Below are positions 14,632-24,357 of a stretch of DNA of 37,576 nucleotides, one piece after another. Both the position numbers and the translations under genes were made by a program. The stretch is from Allomuricauda sp. TMED12. GTDB taxonomy: Bacteria > Bacteroidota > Bacteroidia > Flavobacteriales > Flavobacteriaceae. Below the pieces are notes generated by a model. That model was not told the DNA's origin. It did no database searches and saw only the letters and a program-made list of their open reading frames with translations. The stretch spans positions 1 to 37,576 of the forward strand of contig NHBR02000057.1 of the NCBI GenBank assembly GCA_002167435.2, read 5' to 3'. Position 1 is the first letter of the stretch; each line of letters starts with the position of its first letter.

Positions 14632-16191
14632 TTAATCGGCAAACTGCACGCGTATTAAAGGACTGTTCAGTAAGCTCAAAAATGTTTTTACGTTGAAATG
14701 AAAACTACCAGCTGCAGATGCTGTAAACGCCTTTAGTTCAATGAGTTTTTCTTCATCATAATACACACCGTTCAACAACACTCCTTTGATGCTTTTTGTA
14801 TTTTTAATATCATGCAAAGGATTTTTATTTAGTAAAACCAGGTCTGCTTTTTTGCCGATTTCAATAGTACCATAATCCTCAATTGCATTTGAATAGGTGG
14901 CTGGAACCATAGTTGCACTTTGTAAAGCTTCAAGGTTGGTCAACCCGGAAGAAGTTAATTCGTATAATTCATCATGTAAACTAAAACCGGCAAACACATA
15001 AGAGTCGGTAACATCTGTCCCTGCCATAATGGGCACCCCCATTCTATGTGCCATGGCTACTTGTTTTTTCGAAGCTTCAAAAAATTGTTCACTTACACTA
15101 ATGCCTTTTCTTTCGAGATTTTTTTCTTTGTTATGGTCTGTATCATATTTCCACCATAACTGCTTTCTAACCTTGGTTACATATTTTAGATTTTCATTGT
15201 CAGTAAACTCATTTTTATGCGCATTGGCTTCAAACTTTAAGGTCTGCAAGGTTGGCGTCCAATAGGCTTTTTCTTGCTGCATTAAACGCATCAATGTTTT
15301 TGCTTGGACCGAATCAAACTGTTGTACAATCTTTGCTTTGGATTTAGAGAAATATTGCTTCCAATTTGTTGGTTTTTTTAAACTATCGGCCTCTGGGAAG
15401 CATTCGTACATGAATATTCGTCCGTGTTCAAAACTTCTTTGTCCTAGGTTAACCGCTTCTTCCAAACTTAGAAACATGGGCTTATGACCTGCCAGATGCA
15501 ACCCATACTGAGGCGCTTTTAATGCTAATGTTTTATAGGTGTCCTTTGGTAACTGTTGGTACACCTTAATAAAATCTACCCTTTCATTTTTATAAAATTG
15601 TAGCAATGAATCTACTTGAGATGGATTTTGCAGTTTAAAAAAGTTTCGTGCGTCTTCAGGAATAGCTTTTTCACCATCCATTTGGTAACTGCTTTGCAAC
15701 ACGTATCTCGGTGTGACCCTAGTGTTGTTCTCTAGTTCTTTATTCCAATGCAAACGCTCTTTACTACCCACCCAATAGCTGTCTTTCTCATTCAATTGAC
15801 CAGACATATCTCTTACCCCAGTAATGCCATTTGCGATGTACAGTGGATGATGCAACCATTCTGAATGTTGATTGGAATGTGTATGCATATCCCATAAACC
15901 TGGAATTAGGTATTTACCAGTGCCATCGATAATTAAAGCATCATCGGAAGCAGTGATATGCGTAGTATCAATTTTTGTGATACGAGACTGTTCTATCAAA
16001 ACAAATTGATCCGCAGTAACTTCTCCGGTTACAACATCTACCACATTTACATTTTTGATGATCGTTCTTTCAAAAGCTACTGGTGTTTGCAATGAAGAAG
16101 TTGGCCAGAGGTAAGCTGGAATAATTATGGCAATTGCTACGATAATTATTGCAACCACAACCTTAGTAAAGTATATCAGCTTTTTTTTCAA
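14632..16191 (-). CDS. Membrane-anchored metal-dependent amidohydrolase
   Basis: A 519-residue imidazolonepropionase-like amidohydrolase. An N-terminal membrane segment (about 9-29) anchors it facing the periplasm. Metal and catalytic positions are visible: H103-T-H105 in GLWDMHTHS, K209 in FIKVY, H232/H236 in LHLAGHK, H256 in FEHGR and D393 in AGTDV. The small beta-sandwich domain surrounds it at both ends. The substrate is unknown; related enzymes act on cyclic amides or peptides. The start is a TTG, four bases after the stop of the upstream hydrolase: a stop lies four codons back and no earlier ATG exists, so translation probably depends on coupling. Confidence 0.88.
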   Translation of the reverse strand: MKKKLIYFTKVVVAIIIVAIAIIIPAYLWPTSSLQTPVAFERTIIKNVNVVDVVTGEVTADQFVLIEQSRITKIDTTHITASDDALIIDGTGKYLIPGLWDMHTHSNQHSEWLHHPLYIANGITGVRDMSGQLNEKDSYWVGSKERLHWNKELENNTRVTPRYVLQSSYQMDGEKAIPEDARNFFKLQNPSQVDSLLQFYKNERVDFIKVYQQLPKDTYKTLALKAPQYGLHLAGHKPMFLSLEEAVNLGQRSFEHGRIFMYECFPEADSLKKPTNWKQYFSKSKAKIVQQFDSVQAKTLMRLMQQEKAYWTPTLQTLKFEANAHKNEFTDNENLKYVTKVRKQLWWKYDTDHNKEKNLERKGISVSEQFFEASKKQVAMAHRMGVPIMAGTDVTDSYVFAGFSLHDELYELTSSGLTNLEALQSATMVPATYSNAIEDYGTIEIGKKADLVLLNKNPLHDIKNTKSIKGVLLNGVYYDEEKLIELKAFTASAAGSFHFNVKTFLSLLNSPLIRVQFAD

Positions 16192-16195
16192 TAGA

Positions 16196-17596
16196 CTAGT
16201 TTATATGCCCTAAAATCCAATTTGATATTTCTTTCAATGCTATTGGTGAAAATGTCTGTTCTATTGTGCTGTACTCTTCCATTTTACCAGTTTCACTTTC
16301 TTGAAAAAAGTGATTCAAACCTTCCAGTTTTAATACTTTGAAGTCTTTGTTTTTTCCTCTGATCAATGCATCCTTAATACCTTTTTGATTTATCTCTGCT
16401 ACTACTTGAGTATCATTGGTTCCATTAAGGGACAAGACAGGAATATCAAGTTTTTCGATCTCATCGGCTGGATTATAATTATAAAAGTAGCGGACCCACG
16501 GAGTGGTTCTCGTTTCAATTAATCCATTAATGATTTGAGATACCTTCTCATCATCACCAACCAAAGGCTTTAGGATAGGCGTAATTGTGGCATTATAATG
16601 CTCCAAAAGTTCACTTTTAATAACCGATAACTCTTTATTGGAAGCCGCAATTGCTATTGCTTTTCGGATAGCCTGCTCATAGGCTGCTTCATTGGGCACA
16701 GGGAATGGTCTCATGCTAATTGACTGCATCAAGGATATTTCGCTGCCCGGAATTCCTGTAGATGCAAGTAATAGGATAAAAGACACGTCTTTTGTTTGGT
16801 TTGCGGCCAACGGGGCAATTATACCTCCTTCACTATGTCCTATCAGACCCATATTATTTGAATCGATATCAGGTCTGGTCTTTAAAAACGCTACAGCGCT
16901 AAGTACATCTGTTGAAAAATCCGCAGTTGTTGCTTCGCTAAAATTACCGGTTGATTTTCCAACACCGCGATCGTCAAAACGCAAGACTGCAATTCCTTGT
17001 CGAGTTAAATAATCAGCAAGAATCCAAAAAGGCTTGTGATTGGCAACGGTTTCATCCCTGTCTTGCGGACCACTACCACTAATTAAAATTACTACTGGAG
17101 ATTTTTTATTCTTTCGAGGTAAAGTCAATGTACCAGAAAGTGACACATTAGCTTCACTATTCTCAAAAACTACTTCCTCTTCATTGTATGGATATGGTTT
17201 TACAGGTTCTTGAGGTCGATTATTTTTAACTACTGATTTTAGCTCTCCCTGTTTTAAATTTAAAGGAAGTGTATTGGCGCCTTCCGTGAAATTTCCTTTA
17301 AACTGTTGGGCATTTTCATAAAAGGTCCCTTCATATGTAATCCCCAAATTAGCACCATCAATAAACAAGACCCCATCTTTAAAAGATGTGTTTTGGGGTT
17401 TTAGGCCTGCCACTCTTTGTGAAGGAATGTCAATGATTGTTTTATGGCCATTCTCATCGGTGGATATGTTAAATACAAATTCAATGGATTTGTCTTCGCT
17501 TATTTGTACAGTTCCATTCCATCGGCCAGAAATATCCTGTGCATGAATACCTATGGAAAGAAAAAGAAGTGTAAGTACTGATAATATATTTTTCAT
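16196..17596 (-). CDS. Secreted alpha/beta hydrolase with N-terminal beta-domain
   Basis: A 466-residue exported hydrolase. The ATG at 17596 gives a clear signal peptide (MKNILSVLTLLFLSIGIHAQ); an in-frame extension to 17650 is ignored. Residues about 20-125 form a lipocalin-like beta domain starting DISGRWNGTVQI. The alpha/beta domain follows with VVILISGSGPQDRDE (oxyanion region), GLIGHSEGG (nucleophile elbow), the acid in LNGTNDTQVV and the His in LEGLNHFFQ. It is probably an esterase or peptidase of the periplasm. It is followed directly by the amidohydrolase (4 bases) and lies 108 bases downstream of the ECF sigma/membrane pair. Confidence 0.88.
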   Translation of the reverse strand: MKNILSVLTLLFLSIGIHAQDISGRWNGTVQISEDKSIEFVFNISTDENGHKTIIDIPSQRVAGLKPQNTSFKDGVLFIDGANLGITYEGTFYENAQQFKGNFTEGANTLPLNLKQGELKSVVKNNRPQEPVKPYPYNEEEVVFENSEANVSLSGTLTLPRKNKKSPVVILISGSGPQDRDETVANHKPFWILADYLTRQGIAVLRFDDRGVGKSTGNFSEATTADFSTDVLSAVAFLKTRPDIDSNNMGLIGHSEGGIIAPLAANQTKDVSFILLLASTGIPGSEISLMQSISMRPFPVPNEAAYEQAIRKAIAIAASNKELSVIKSELLEHYNATITPILKPLVGDDEKVSQIINGLIETRTTPWVRYFYNYNPADEIEKLDIPVLSLNGTNDTQVVAEINQKGIKDALIRGKNKDFKVLKLEGLNHFFQESETGKMEEYSTIEQTFSPIALKEISNWILGHIN

Positions 17597-17704
17597 TGTA
17601 TGTGTTTTATATGTGTTAAAATTGGAATGTAATTTCCCTGTCCGAATCAAATTCGAATCTTAAATCATTTGGGAAAGGTTTTTGATTAATTGATAATGAG
17701 AGGA

Positions 17705-18301
17705 TTATTCCTCTAATTCCTTTAATAGGTCATTTGCCGAATCCATGGAGCCTTTATATTTTTTCAGTACCCATTGCGAGAATATAAACAAGACACCTAT
17801 GCCTGAAGGCACCAGCCAGTTCAGTTTCTCAGTCATTGTAAATACATCTATTCCTTTCATTATTTTACCAAAAGAAATAACGCATAGTATCAACACGATA
17901 AAACTGGTATAAAAACTTACTTTTTGCAGTCGAATGAACTTCACCCTGGCTTTGGCATAAATTGCCAACGCCTCTTTATATGTTCCTTTAGAAATCGGAA
18001 CATTCTTCATCCTTTGAATTGACTTTAAGGAAAGGATGGGCAGCAGCAAACAAGCTACAATGGTTAAGATTCCTGAAAGTTGCAAATACCAGACATCCAA
18101 TAGATTAAAATTACTGATAAGGAAGATTATCACGCCAAAACAGATTAAAGCACTAATGGTTTCTGGGACCGAAATACTGCGTATTCTATTTTCATATCGT
18201 TCCTTGGTCATATCGAAAATTAGTTGATCTGTCAGAATTTCTTGTCGTTCAACCTTCTTGCTCATATCTTCCCAAAGGGATTTCATCTTATCAATTTCCA
18301 T
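17705..18301 (-). CDS. Four-helix membrane protein paired with ECF sigma factor
   Basis: 198 residues: a cytoplasmic N-terminal helix (MEIDKMKSLWEDMSKKVERQ), four membrane segments near 43-63, 70-90, 125-146 and 160-178, and a charged C-terminal tail. It overlaps the sigma gene by 11 bases, so the two are made together. In Flavobacteriia a protein of this shape commonly follows such sigma factors and may serve as an anti-sigma factor, but it lacks a recognisable zinc or FecR-type anti-sigma domain. Confidence 0.72.
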   Translation of the reverse strand: MEIDKMKSLWEDMSKKVERQEILTDQLIFDMTKERYENRIRSISVPETISALICFGVIIFLISNFNLLDVWYLQLSGILTIVACLLLPILSLKSIQRMKNVPISKGTYKEALAIYAKARVKFIRLQKVSFYTSFIVLILCVISFGKIMKGIDVFTMTEKLNWLVPSGIGVLFIFSQWVLKKYKGSMDSANDLLKELEE

Positions 18302-18782
18302 TTTTAATTTGAGATTTTAATTTTTGTTTGATTCTTCCTAGACGCGTACCAACATTGGTGTTCGTAAAACCGGTGATAGTCGCGATTTCATCATAATTTT
18401 TTCCTTCTAAATGCAGTAATATGATACCTCTTTCCACGATACTGAGTTCTTTTATATGCGCATATAAAAGTGCAATACGTTCCTCTGTCAGGGTATCTAT
18501 TTCATAAGGTCTGTTTAAAAGAAAATTGTCCATGGTTACTCGAGCACCCCTTCTTTTTTCCTTCTTCAAACTACTAATTGCCGTGTTCAACGCAACTCGG
18601 TACATCCAAGTACTTACCTTAGCGTTTTCTTTAAAAGAACCATAAGATTTCCAGAGTTGGTACACTATTTCTTGAAATAGATCTTTCTGGTCTTCAACGG
18701 TATTGCTATAAAGTCTCGAAACTTTATAGATAATTCCTTCGTTGGCTCTTATGTCCTTGACAAACTTTGTTTTTGAATGCAT
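18291..18782 (-). CDS. ECF RNA polymerase sigma factor
   Basis: A 163-residue sigma-70 family factor. Region 2 is visible as the DLFQEIVYQLWKSYGSFKEN then STWMYRVALNTAIS segments (about residues 33-72). Region 4 ends the protein: LSIVERGIILLHLEGKNYDE then IATITGFTNTNVGTRLGRIK, the helix-turn-helix that reads the -35 element. A TTG in frame at 18785 is one codon upstream; the ATG at 18782 (MHSKTKFVKD) is chosen. It is coupled to the membrane protein at 17705 and may drive the hydrolase and amidohydrolase genes downstream. Confidence 0.92.
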   Translation of the reverse strand: MHSKTKFVKDIRANEGIIYKVSRLYSNTVEDQKDLFQEIVYQLWKSYGSFKENAKVSTWMYRVALNTAISSLKKEKRRGARVTMDNFLLNRPYEIDTLTEERIALLYAHIKELSIVERGIILLHLEGKNYDEIATITGFTNTNVGTRLGRIKQKLKSQIKNGN

Positions 18783-18957
18783 CAAAAGATAAATTACACT
18801 CTATTAGTATTTGAAGCACTTAAAAAATCACAAAAAAGTGATTTTATTTTGAGTAAAAAATTATAAGACATTGTATTTCAATAATGTAACGCTGTAAAAA
18901 AAATAACTGAAATTATATTAATAGAGCGTTTTTAAAGGTTGACAAAGTGAATTAGAA

Positions 18958-19686
18958 CTACTTTTTTTGAACACTTTTTAGGTAAGTATTCGGTGTGGCA
19001 CCCTCTATTTTTTTGAAGAATGTGTTGAAGACTGTTTTAGAGTTAAAACCACTATCATAGGCAACAGCCATAATGGTTAAACCTTTGTTCTCTTCTAGAA
19101 GAACGCGCTCTTTGAATTCATTAACTCTAAAGGTATTTACATATTCAGAAAAGTTTTTGTCAAAACCTTGGTTTAATAATTGAGAAACATAATTGGCAGG
19201 AAGTTCCAGGTAAGAGGCTAAATCTTTTAAGGATAGATCTGGGTTTAAATACGGTTTATAATCCATCATAAGTTGCTCTAGTTCCTTGCTGTACTTTTCA
19301 ATTTCGTTGGAATCGAGTAAGGCCTGTTTATACTGCTTTTTCTGTTTGTAGTTTACATTATCGGGAATGGCTTTTAGCATGATGTCTTTAAACCTTTTGT
19401 GGTTTTTTACAGGCTTAAGAATTGGTGATGGATTCAATAATAAAATTAACGGCAAACGGTTATTGTATGCATGAGTTATTAAATCAACTACCTTTTCATT
19501 TTCACCTAACAAGGCATTAACTAATATCAAAAATATAAATGCCTTATCTACAAGTGCAGTTGTTAAATACGACTCTAGTTCTTTTAATCCATCATTGCAC
19601 TTTTCCGTTTGATTGAGTTTTGCATAGCACATGGTTTCACCTCCTAATTTGGTGAGGTCTTTCTTAATGTTTGCCAACTGGGTCAT
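18958..19686 (-). CDS. AraC-family regulator with short TPR-like N-terminus
   Basis: 242 residues. The C-terminal 100 residues are an AraC DNA-binding domain with two helix-turn-helix units (SLKDLASYLELPANYVSQLL and LTIMAVAYDSGFNSKTVFNT, then PNTYLK). The N-terminal part around residues 62-100 (GENEKVVDLITHAYNNRLPL through NHKRFKDIM) resembles the last repeat of TPR sensor proteins, where repeats normally precede it. The sensor part may therefore be a shortened remnant, although the gene still has an ATG at 19686. It is divergent from nothing and stands alone between DUF4386 and the ECF pair, all on the minus strand. Confidence 0.82.
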   Translation of the reverse strand: MTQLANIKKDLTKLGGETMCYAKLNQTEKCNDGLKELESYLTTALVDKAFIFLILVNALLGENEKVVDLITHAYNNRLPLILLLNPSPILKPVKNHKRFKDIMLKAIPDNVNYKQKKQYKQALLDSNEIEKYSKELEQLMMDYKPYLNPDLSLKDLASYLELPANYVSQLLNQGFDKNFSEYVNTFRVNEFKERVLLEENKGLTIMAVAYDSGFNSKTVFNTFFKKIEGATPNTYLKSVQKK

Positions 19687-19770
19687 TGAAACCTATAATA
19701 CGTTTCTATACTCCTATGTAAATGGTTGCCAAAATGAATTGTGGCCATCTTTGTTATATGCCGTTTTAAT

Positions 19771-20463
19771 TTAATTCTGCTTGTTCATAGGTCTTATTCC
19801 AAAAATCAGTAAATAACCTATCATCCAAAATTCTCCAATGGTTGCGGGTAGCGTAAGAAATCTATTAAAGCTAAACTCAATTCCTGCGTAGCGGATAACG
19901 GTGCTAATTAAATAGCCAATACCACCTAGAACAATAACTCTTCCTAACCAGACAGGCATTCTTTTAGATTTGATGACTATATACCCCATAGGAAATAGCC
20001 AAAGCCCAAAGAAAAGACCACCAATACCCCAAGCATTTGAAATTATATGTTGAAAAACCTGAATTAGTACAACTTTGTCTTCCATAGCACTTATATCAGA
20101 ATTGGCAACACCTATTGCAGAAGCGATTGAAATTGCACTTATCATAATGACTAAAGCATTCACCATTCCCCATATACCTAGAGTCCAAGCTTCCCATTCA
20201 TAATTGTTTTTAAATAATTTAAAGAACCAAACTGCGGTAAGTGCTTGTGATATTACTATAGCAAACTCTAATAGCAACCTAATTCTTGCAGTAGATTTTA
20301 GTTCCACTAAATTCGTTAGCGTTTGTTCAGGGTTTCCGGATACAAATATTTCAGAGTGAAAGACCATAAACCCTAAAATCCCTGAAATAGCCATCATTAA
20401 ATACCATATACCTGTTATTCTTGCAGTTTTAATCGATTGCTTTAGTTCTTTATTTAAACCCAT
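19771..20463 (-). CDS. DUF4386 family membrane protein
   Basis: 230 residues with about six membrane segments: ITGIWYLMMAISGILGFMVF near 16-35, LLLEFAIVISQALTAVWFF near 64-82, then two central segments, WGIGGLFFGLWLFPMGYIVI near 145-164 and a C-terminal pair ending GEFWMIGYLLIFGI. The pattern, including the conserved VIRYAGIE stretch, is that of DUF4386, an inner-membrane family of unknown function. It lies 84 bases upstream of the AraC regulator gene on the same strand, so it may be co-transcribed with it. Confidence 0.78.
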   Translation of the reverse strand: MGLNKELKQSIKTARITGIWYLMMAISGILGFMVFHSEIFVSGNPEQTLTNLVELKSTARIRLLLEFAIVISQALTAVWFFKLFKNNYEWEAWTLGIWGMVNALVIMISAISIASAIGVANSDISAMEDKVVLIQVFQHIISNAWGIGGLFFGLWLFPMGYIVIKSKRMPVWLGRVIVLGGIGYLISTVIRYAGIEFSFNRFLTLPATIGEFWMIGYLLIFGIRPMNKQN

Positions 20464-20617
20464 AGATTATTTGTAGTAGTGTTCATAATAAATATGACGG
20501 TGTAACAGAATTATTGTTACATTTTCGCTTTAATGGCATATAACTTGTTCAAATAAGCATATGTAAATCTTCAACCAAAAGTGAACTGAATTAGTCTAAA
20601 GATAAGTGATGGTTGTG

Positions 20618-22432
20618 TTAATTAGCCATAATCGGAATTTCAATATATCCATCCCCATACCATTTAATGATTAAAGGCTCCTGCGCATCTTGGATGGTCT
20701 CTTCACTGATATCCTTGCCCGTTCCATAGTTTAGTTCTGTAAAGGGTTCCTTGTTGCCATTGATGACCACGACCAAACGGCTGCCTTTACTTATCCTCTT
20801 ACTCGTCATCCGCACAATGCCAAAAGGGAGTTTTGTTTTTTCACAGGGGGTCAACAATTGTCTTCTCTCAAGGCTATGTGCAAAACTTGCCCTAGCCTTA
20901 TAGGGTAAGGTCAAAGCAAAGAATTTACCATCAGGGGTCTGCTCAAATAAAACTACCGTATAATCAAAATCTTTCTTGTTGATGGACACCGAGATTTCCC
21001 CTCCAAACGAACCGTTTAATTCAAAATCGGATTCAAAAGGTTTTGTAACAAAGGAAAAACCATGCCCTACCATAAGGCTATCCGCAACAATGGTTCTCCA
21101 ACCACTTGAATTCCATGTCAAATTGCTCCGGTCAGTAAAATCTATGGCTTGCTCCAAATAATCATTGGGATTCACAGGTTGCTTGGAGAGAGTGTAATGT
21201 TCATCTTTTCCATGGTTCCCGGTTCCAAACAAAGATGCAAAAGCTACCCCTGAACGCCTGTTGTTCAAATAATATCTCAATGTATCATTTGCCATCGCAT
21301 GAAGAGAGGATGCATGCCCCCATTTGTTGGCACCCATGACTTGATAATTGATTTTATCCTGTAACAATGCTGGTTTGGCCTTTCCTTTTAAAATATGATC
21401 AAACCACTCAAAAATCAGTTCCGTAATATCAATCTGGGCTACAGCATCAATATCATACCCCATAACATGACTGCTAGGCTTCTCCTGTGTCCCAAAATGG
21501 GTGTACGGCCCAATTACTAGATAATGCTCCGCATTTCTATTGTATTTGGTATGCTCTTTCAAATAATACTGGGTTCCCACCTGTCCACCATCATAGTATC
21601 CGGTCGTGGCCAAAACAGGAATATTGATATGGGCAAATTCTTCCTTGTAAGGTATCATATGTTGCCAATAGGTATCATAAGTTGGGTGCAGTAAACGTTC
21701 TCGAAATTGAGGATTGGGCAGTCCATCCAAACTATCCATTGCATTATAGGCGACCCCAGTTTCATACCATTTCATGTTCAAGTTGTGCCAACGCTGCCCA
21801 TTGTAGTACAAAGTGGTGTCCAAATACTTGTTGTTCGAAACATAATGGTGCCAGGGATAATGGAAGTTCCAATGAATACCATTCTCCATGGGTTCGGCAA
21901 TACCCGGCGCGGCCGAAACTGAGGGCACTATGGTCTTTAGAGCGGGATGTACCTTGTTTTTTGCAGCAGCCCATTGGGTAAAACCGACATAACTTCCACC
22001 GTACATACCCACTTTTTGATTGCTCCAATCCTGTTTGCTGATCCAGTCGATTACTTCATAGGTATCTGTAGCCTCATTTTTATAGGGTACTATCGAATCC
22101 GGGCTCAGGCCCTTGCCACGAGTGTACGAAACCACACCTACATACCCATGATTCGCAGCCTTTTTCGCTCTATCCAAGTCACTTTTACGAGCATAGATGG
22201 TATGAAATAACACAGCAGGGCTCGGTTCCTTCATTTCAGATTTTCGAACTACTATGGCATGGATTTTTGCCCCATCTGCAGTTGGAATCAAGATACTATC
22301 CTGAACCAGGTATGTTGTGCCATTTTCGACAAGGGTCCTTGGAGCTTGAACTCGATTTTGCTCCTTGCAAGAAGTTAAATTTAGAAGAATATAGGCTATA
22401 CCAAAGGTAATTATACTGAATGACTTGTTCAT
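20618..22432 (-). CDS. CocE/NonD-type hydrolase lipoprotein (X-Pro dipeptidyl-peptidase family)
   Basis: A 604-residue serine hydrolase from ATG 22432; an in-frame upstream ATG at 22456 is less likely. The leader ends LLNLTSC, so it is a lipoprotein. The catalytic triad is visible: Ser147 in GMYGGSYVGF, Asp in TTGYYDGGQVGTQ and His in IGPYTHFG. After it comes the jelly-roll C-terminal domain typical of the family (from about residue 390). Members split acyl-X bonds such as X-Pro dipeptides, cocaine esters or glutaryl-cephalosporins; the substrate here cannot be read. It begins 96 bases after the LytTR regulator on the same strand and may be in its operon or regulon. Confidence 0.9.
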   Translation of the reverse strand: MNKSFSIITFGIAYILLNLTSCKEQNRVQAPRTLVENGTTYLVQDSILIPTADGAKIHAIVVRKSEMKEPSPAVLFHTIYARKSDLDRAKKAANHGYVGVVSYTRGKGLSPDSIVPYKNEATDTYEVIDWISKQDWSNQKVGMYGGSYVGFTQWAAAKNKVHPALKTIVPSVSAAPGIAEPMENGIHWNFHYPWHHYVSNNKYLDTTLYYNGQRWHNLNMKWYETGVAYNAMDSLDGLPNPQFRERLLHPTYDTYWQHMIPYKEEFAHINIPVLATTGYYDGGQVGTQYYLKEHTKYNRNAEHYLVIGPYTHFGTQEKPSSHVMGYDIDAVAQIDITELIFEWFDHILKGKAKPALLQDKINYQVMGANKWGHASSLHAMANDTLRYYLNNRRSGVAFASLFGTGNHGKDEHYTLSKQPVNPNDYLEQAIDFTDRSNLTWNSSGWRTIVADSLMVGHGFSFVTKPFESDFELNGSFGGEISVSINKKDFDYTVVLFEQTPDGKFFALTLPYKARASFAHSLERRQLLTPCEKTKLPFGIVRMTSKRISKGSRLVVVINGNKEPFTELNYGTGKDISEETIQDAQEPLIIKWYGDGYIEIPIMAN

Positions 22433-22528
22433 TTTGATTGATTTGATTGATGCCATGTTTAGGACATATTCGCCCTATAACTTTATGCTTTTATTTTTCT
22501 TTTTTTTGATGTGATTGATTGTAAACAG

Positions 22529-23254
22529 CTACAAACTGTTTCGTTTTTTAAAATTCACTGATTGCCTACTTGATAGATCAACAATTTCCCCAGAGGTCAA
22601 TACAAGTCGTAGTTTGTTATTGAAATAGGGTTGTATTTCTTGTATGTATTCCGTGTTGACAATCTGACCTCTATTCGCCCGAAAAAATATTTTTGGATCT
22701 AATCTTTCCTCCAATTGGTTCAACGAGCGTTTGATCATGGGCTTTTCATTACCAAAGTAAAGTCGGGCATAGTTGTCCATGGACTCGATTAAACTCACCT
22801 CAGCCAAGGCAATAAAGTATACCTTTTCACCATCCTTTATAAAGATTTTTTGATGGCTCGCCAAAGGTACTTTCTGCTCTTCTTCCTGCTTTTTAAACTC
22901 AAGCTTTACCTTTTCGATGGTTTTGGCGAAACGCTCTTCGCGAAGCGGTTTCACCAAATAATCCAAGGCATTTACCTCAAAGGCCTGAACCGCATATTGA
23001 TCGTAAGCAGTAGTAAACACTACCTCGGGGACGGTTCCTAACTCTTCCAACAAATCAAAACCGGATTTTTCCGGCATATGGATATCCAAAAAGATGATGT
23101 CAGGTTGTTCCTTTTCTATCAATGCCTTGGCAACTTCCACATTGTTCGCCTCCCCCACAATGGTAAATTCAGGATAATTTTCCATCGATCTTCGAACCTC
23201 TTCGCGAGCCAATCGTTCATCGTCTATGATCAATGTTCTATAGTTGCCCATCAT
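22529..23254 (-). CDS. LytTR-family response regulator
   Basis: 241 residues. Receiver domain at about 1-120 with the acidic pair D11-D12 and phosphorylation site D57 in IIFLDIHMP, then Thr and Lys positions in FTTAYDQY and YLVKPL. The C-terminal part from about 145 is a LytTR DNA-binding domain (IFIKDGEKVYFIALAEVSLI, later FFRANRGQIVN and LVLTSGEIVDLS). The start is a double ATG at 23254 that overlaps the kinase stop by four bases. It is the output half of the pair with the kinase at 23251. Confidence 0.93.
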   Translation of the reverse strand: MMGNYRTLIIDDERLAREEVRRSMENYPEFTIVGEANNVEVAKALIEKEQPDIIFLDIHMPEKSGFDLLEELGTVPEVVFTTAYDQYAVQAFEVNALDYLVKPLREERFAKTIEKVKLEFKKQEEEQKVPLASHQKIFIKDGEKVYFIALAEVSLIESMDNYARLYFGNEKPMIKRSLNQLEERLDPKIFFRANRGQIVNTEYIQEIQPYFNNKLRLVLTSGEIVDLSSRQSVNFKKRNSL

Positions 23255-24345
23255 TTTTCAATTGGAATTAGTACCGTGGCCAGAACCTCATTTTCCGAAG
23301 GCGCTTCAATTTCAATCTTCGCTAGACCATCATATTGCAACAAAAGGCGTTCACTTAGATTTTTAAGCCCTACGCCCGCATCTTCTCCTTTGGAGAAAAC
23401 CCCTGGATTCTTCACCCGAACCACGACATAATCTTCCTGTTTTTGAACTGAAATATCTACCGTACCTCCTTGTAATTGTTTGTCCACTCCATGCTTTATA
23501 GCATTCTCCACCAATAGTTGGATGCTCAAGGGGGGAATCTTTACGTTGTCAAGGGATTTATCAAGTTTCATTTTAATGGTCAATCGCTCTTCAAATCGAA
23601 GCTTTTCCAACTCCACATAATCTTTTACCAAAGCCATTTCCTCCGCAATAGAAATGGTCAAGTGCTCCTTATCGTAAAGCGAAGTACGCAATAGATCCGA
23701 CAATAAATCAATGGCCCTTCGTGCACCCTTAGGATTCTCGAGAACTAATGCTTTTATGGAATTCAACGAATTGAACAAAAAATGAGGGTTGAGCTGTGCC
23801 GATAAATTATCCAACTGACTTTGTTTTGCTATCACGGAAAGCTGGGCATTCATCTTGGTTGTATTGACCTCTCTCATATAAAAATGATAGGCATGATAAG
23901 CAAGTACCCAAATCGCCATATGCCTCAAACCTGTAATCAAAACCGGGTTCCACACCAAGATATTTTCCAGGAAGACATTTACATCATTTACCAAATAGAT
24001 ATAAGCAGAAGTTTTCAGATTCATTAGCTGCATGAACAAAACGGACAAAATCAAGATGGATGGTATTAACCTTTTTATCAGAGGTTTTATGCCCAATTGA
24101 TTCCATTTCAATTGCAATGCAATGGCCCTATAAGTATGGGTAAGTCCAATACAGATTGAAACATCGAGCACATAATTGATCAAAGCATGGGAAATAGAAA
24201 AATGATCCCTGTACAATGCAATGTAGAGCCACAACAAAGAGACTACGCCCCAGCCAATAATTTGGCATTTCCAATAAAGCGATAGTCCGGTATTTGCTTT
24301 TTTTGTTTCCAATGTTCTAGTTTGAAATGTACTGGATTTGGGCAA
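23251..24345 (-). CDS. LytS/YehU-type sensor histidine kinase
   Basis: A 364-residue inner-membrane kinase with four membrane segments (about 28-46, 52-72, 92-110, 132-155). The His_kinase box is LSAQLNPHFLFNSLNSIKAL with H188 as phospho-acceptor. The ATPase domain has the N box LLVENAIKHGVDKQ and the G box GEDAGVGLKNLSERL. No sensor domain is seen outside the membrane. No ATG is available at the start: the frame opens at a TTG (24345) just after a stop, or at a TTG eleven codons later (24312). It starts 12 bases after the lipoprotein gene and overlaps the regulator, so the three genes form an operon. Confidence 0.9.
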   Translation of the reverse strand: MPKSSTFQTRTLETKKANTGLSLYWKCQIIGWGVVSLLWLYIALYRDHFSISHALINYVLDVSICIGLTHTYRAIALQLKWNQLGIKPLIKRLIPSILILSVLFMQLMNLKTSAYIYLVNDVNVFLENILVWNPVLITGLRHMAIWVLAYHAYHFYMREVNTTKMNAQLSVIAKQSQLDNLSAQLNPHFLFNSLNSIKALVLENPKGARRAIDLLSDLLRTSLYDKEHLTISIAEEMALVKDYVELEKLRFEERLTIKMKLDKSLDNVKIPPLSIQLLVENAIKHGVDKQLQGGTVDISVQKQEDYVVVRVKNPGVFSKGEDAGVGLKNLSERLLLQYDGLAKIEIEAPSENEVLATVLIPIEK

Positions 24346-24357
24346 AGGTCAATTTAC

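Noticed and set aside
22445..22452. GATTGATG octamer upstream of several island genes (22445, 24951, 13942, 13124)
   Set aside because: Distances to the starts vary from 13 to 56 bases once the starts are corrected, so it is probably chance or AT-rich leader composition.
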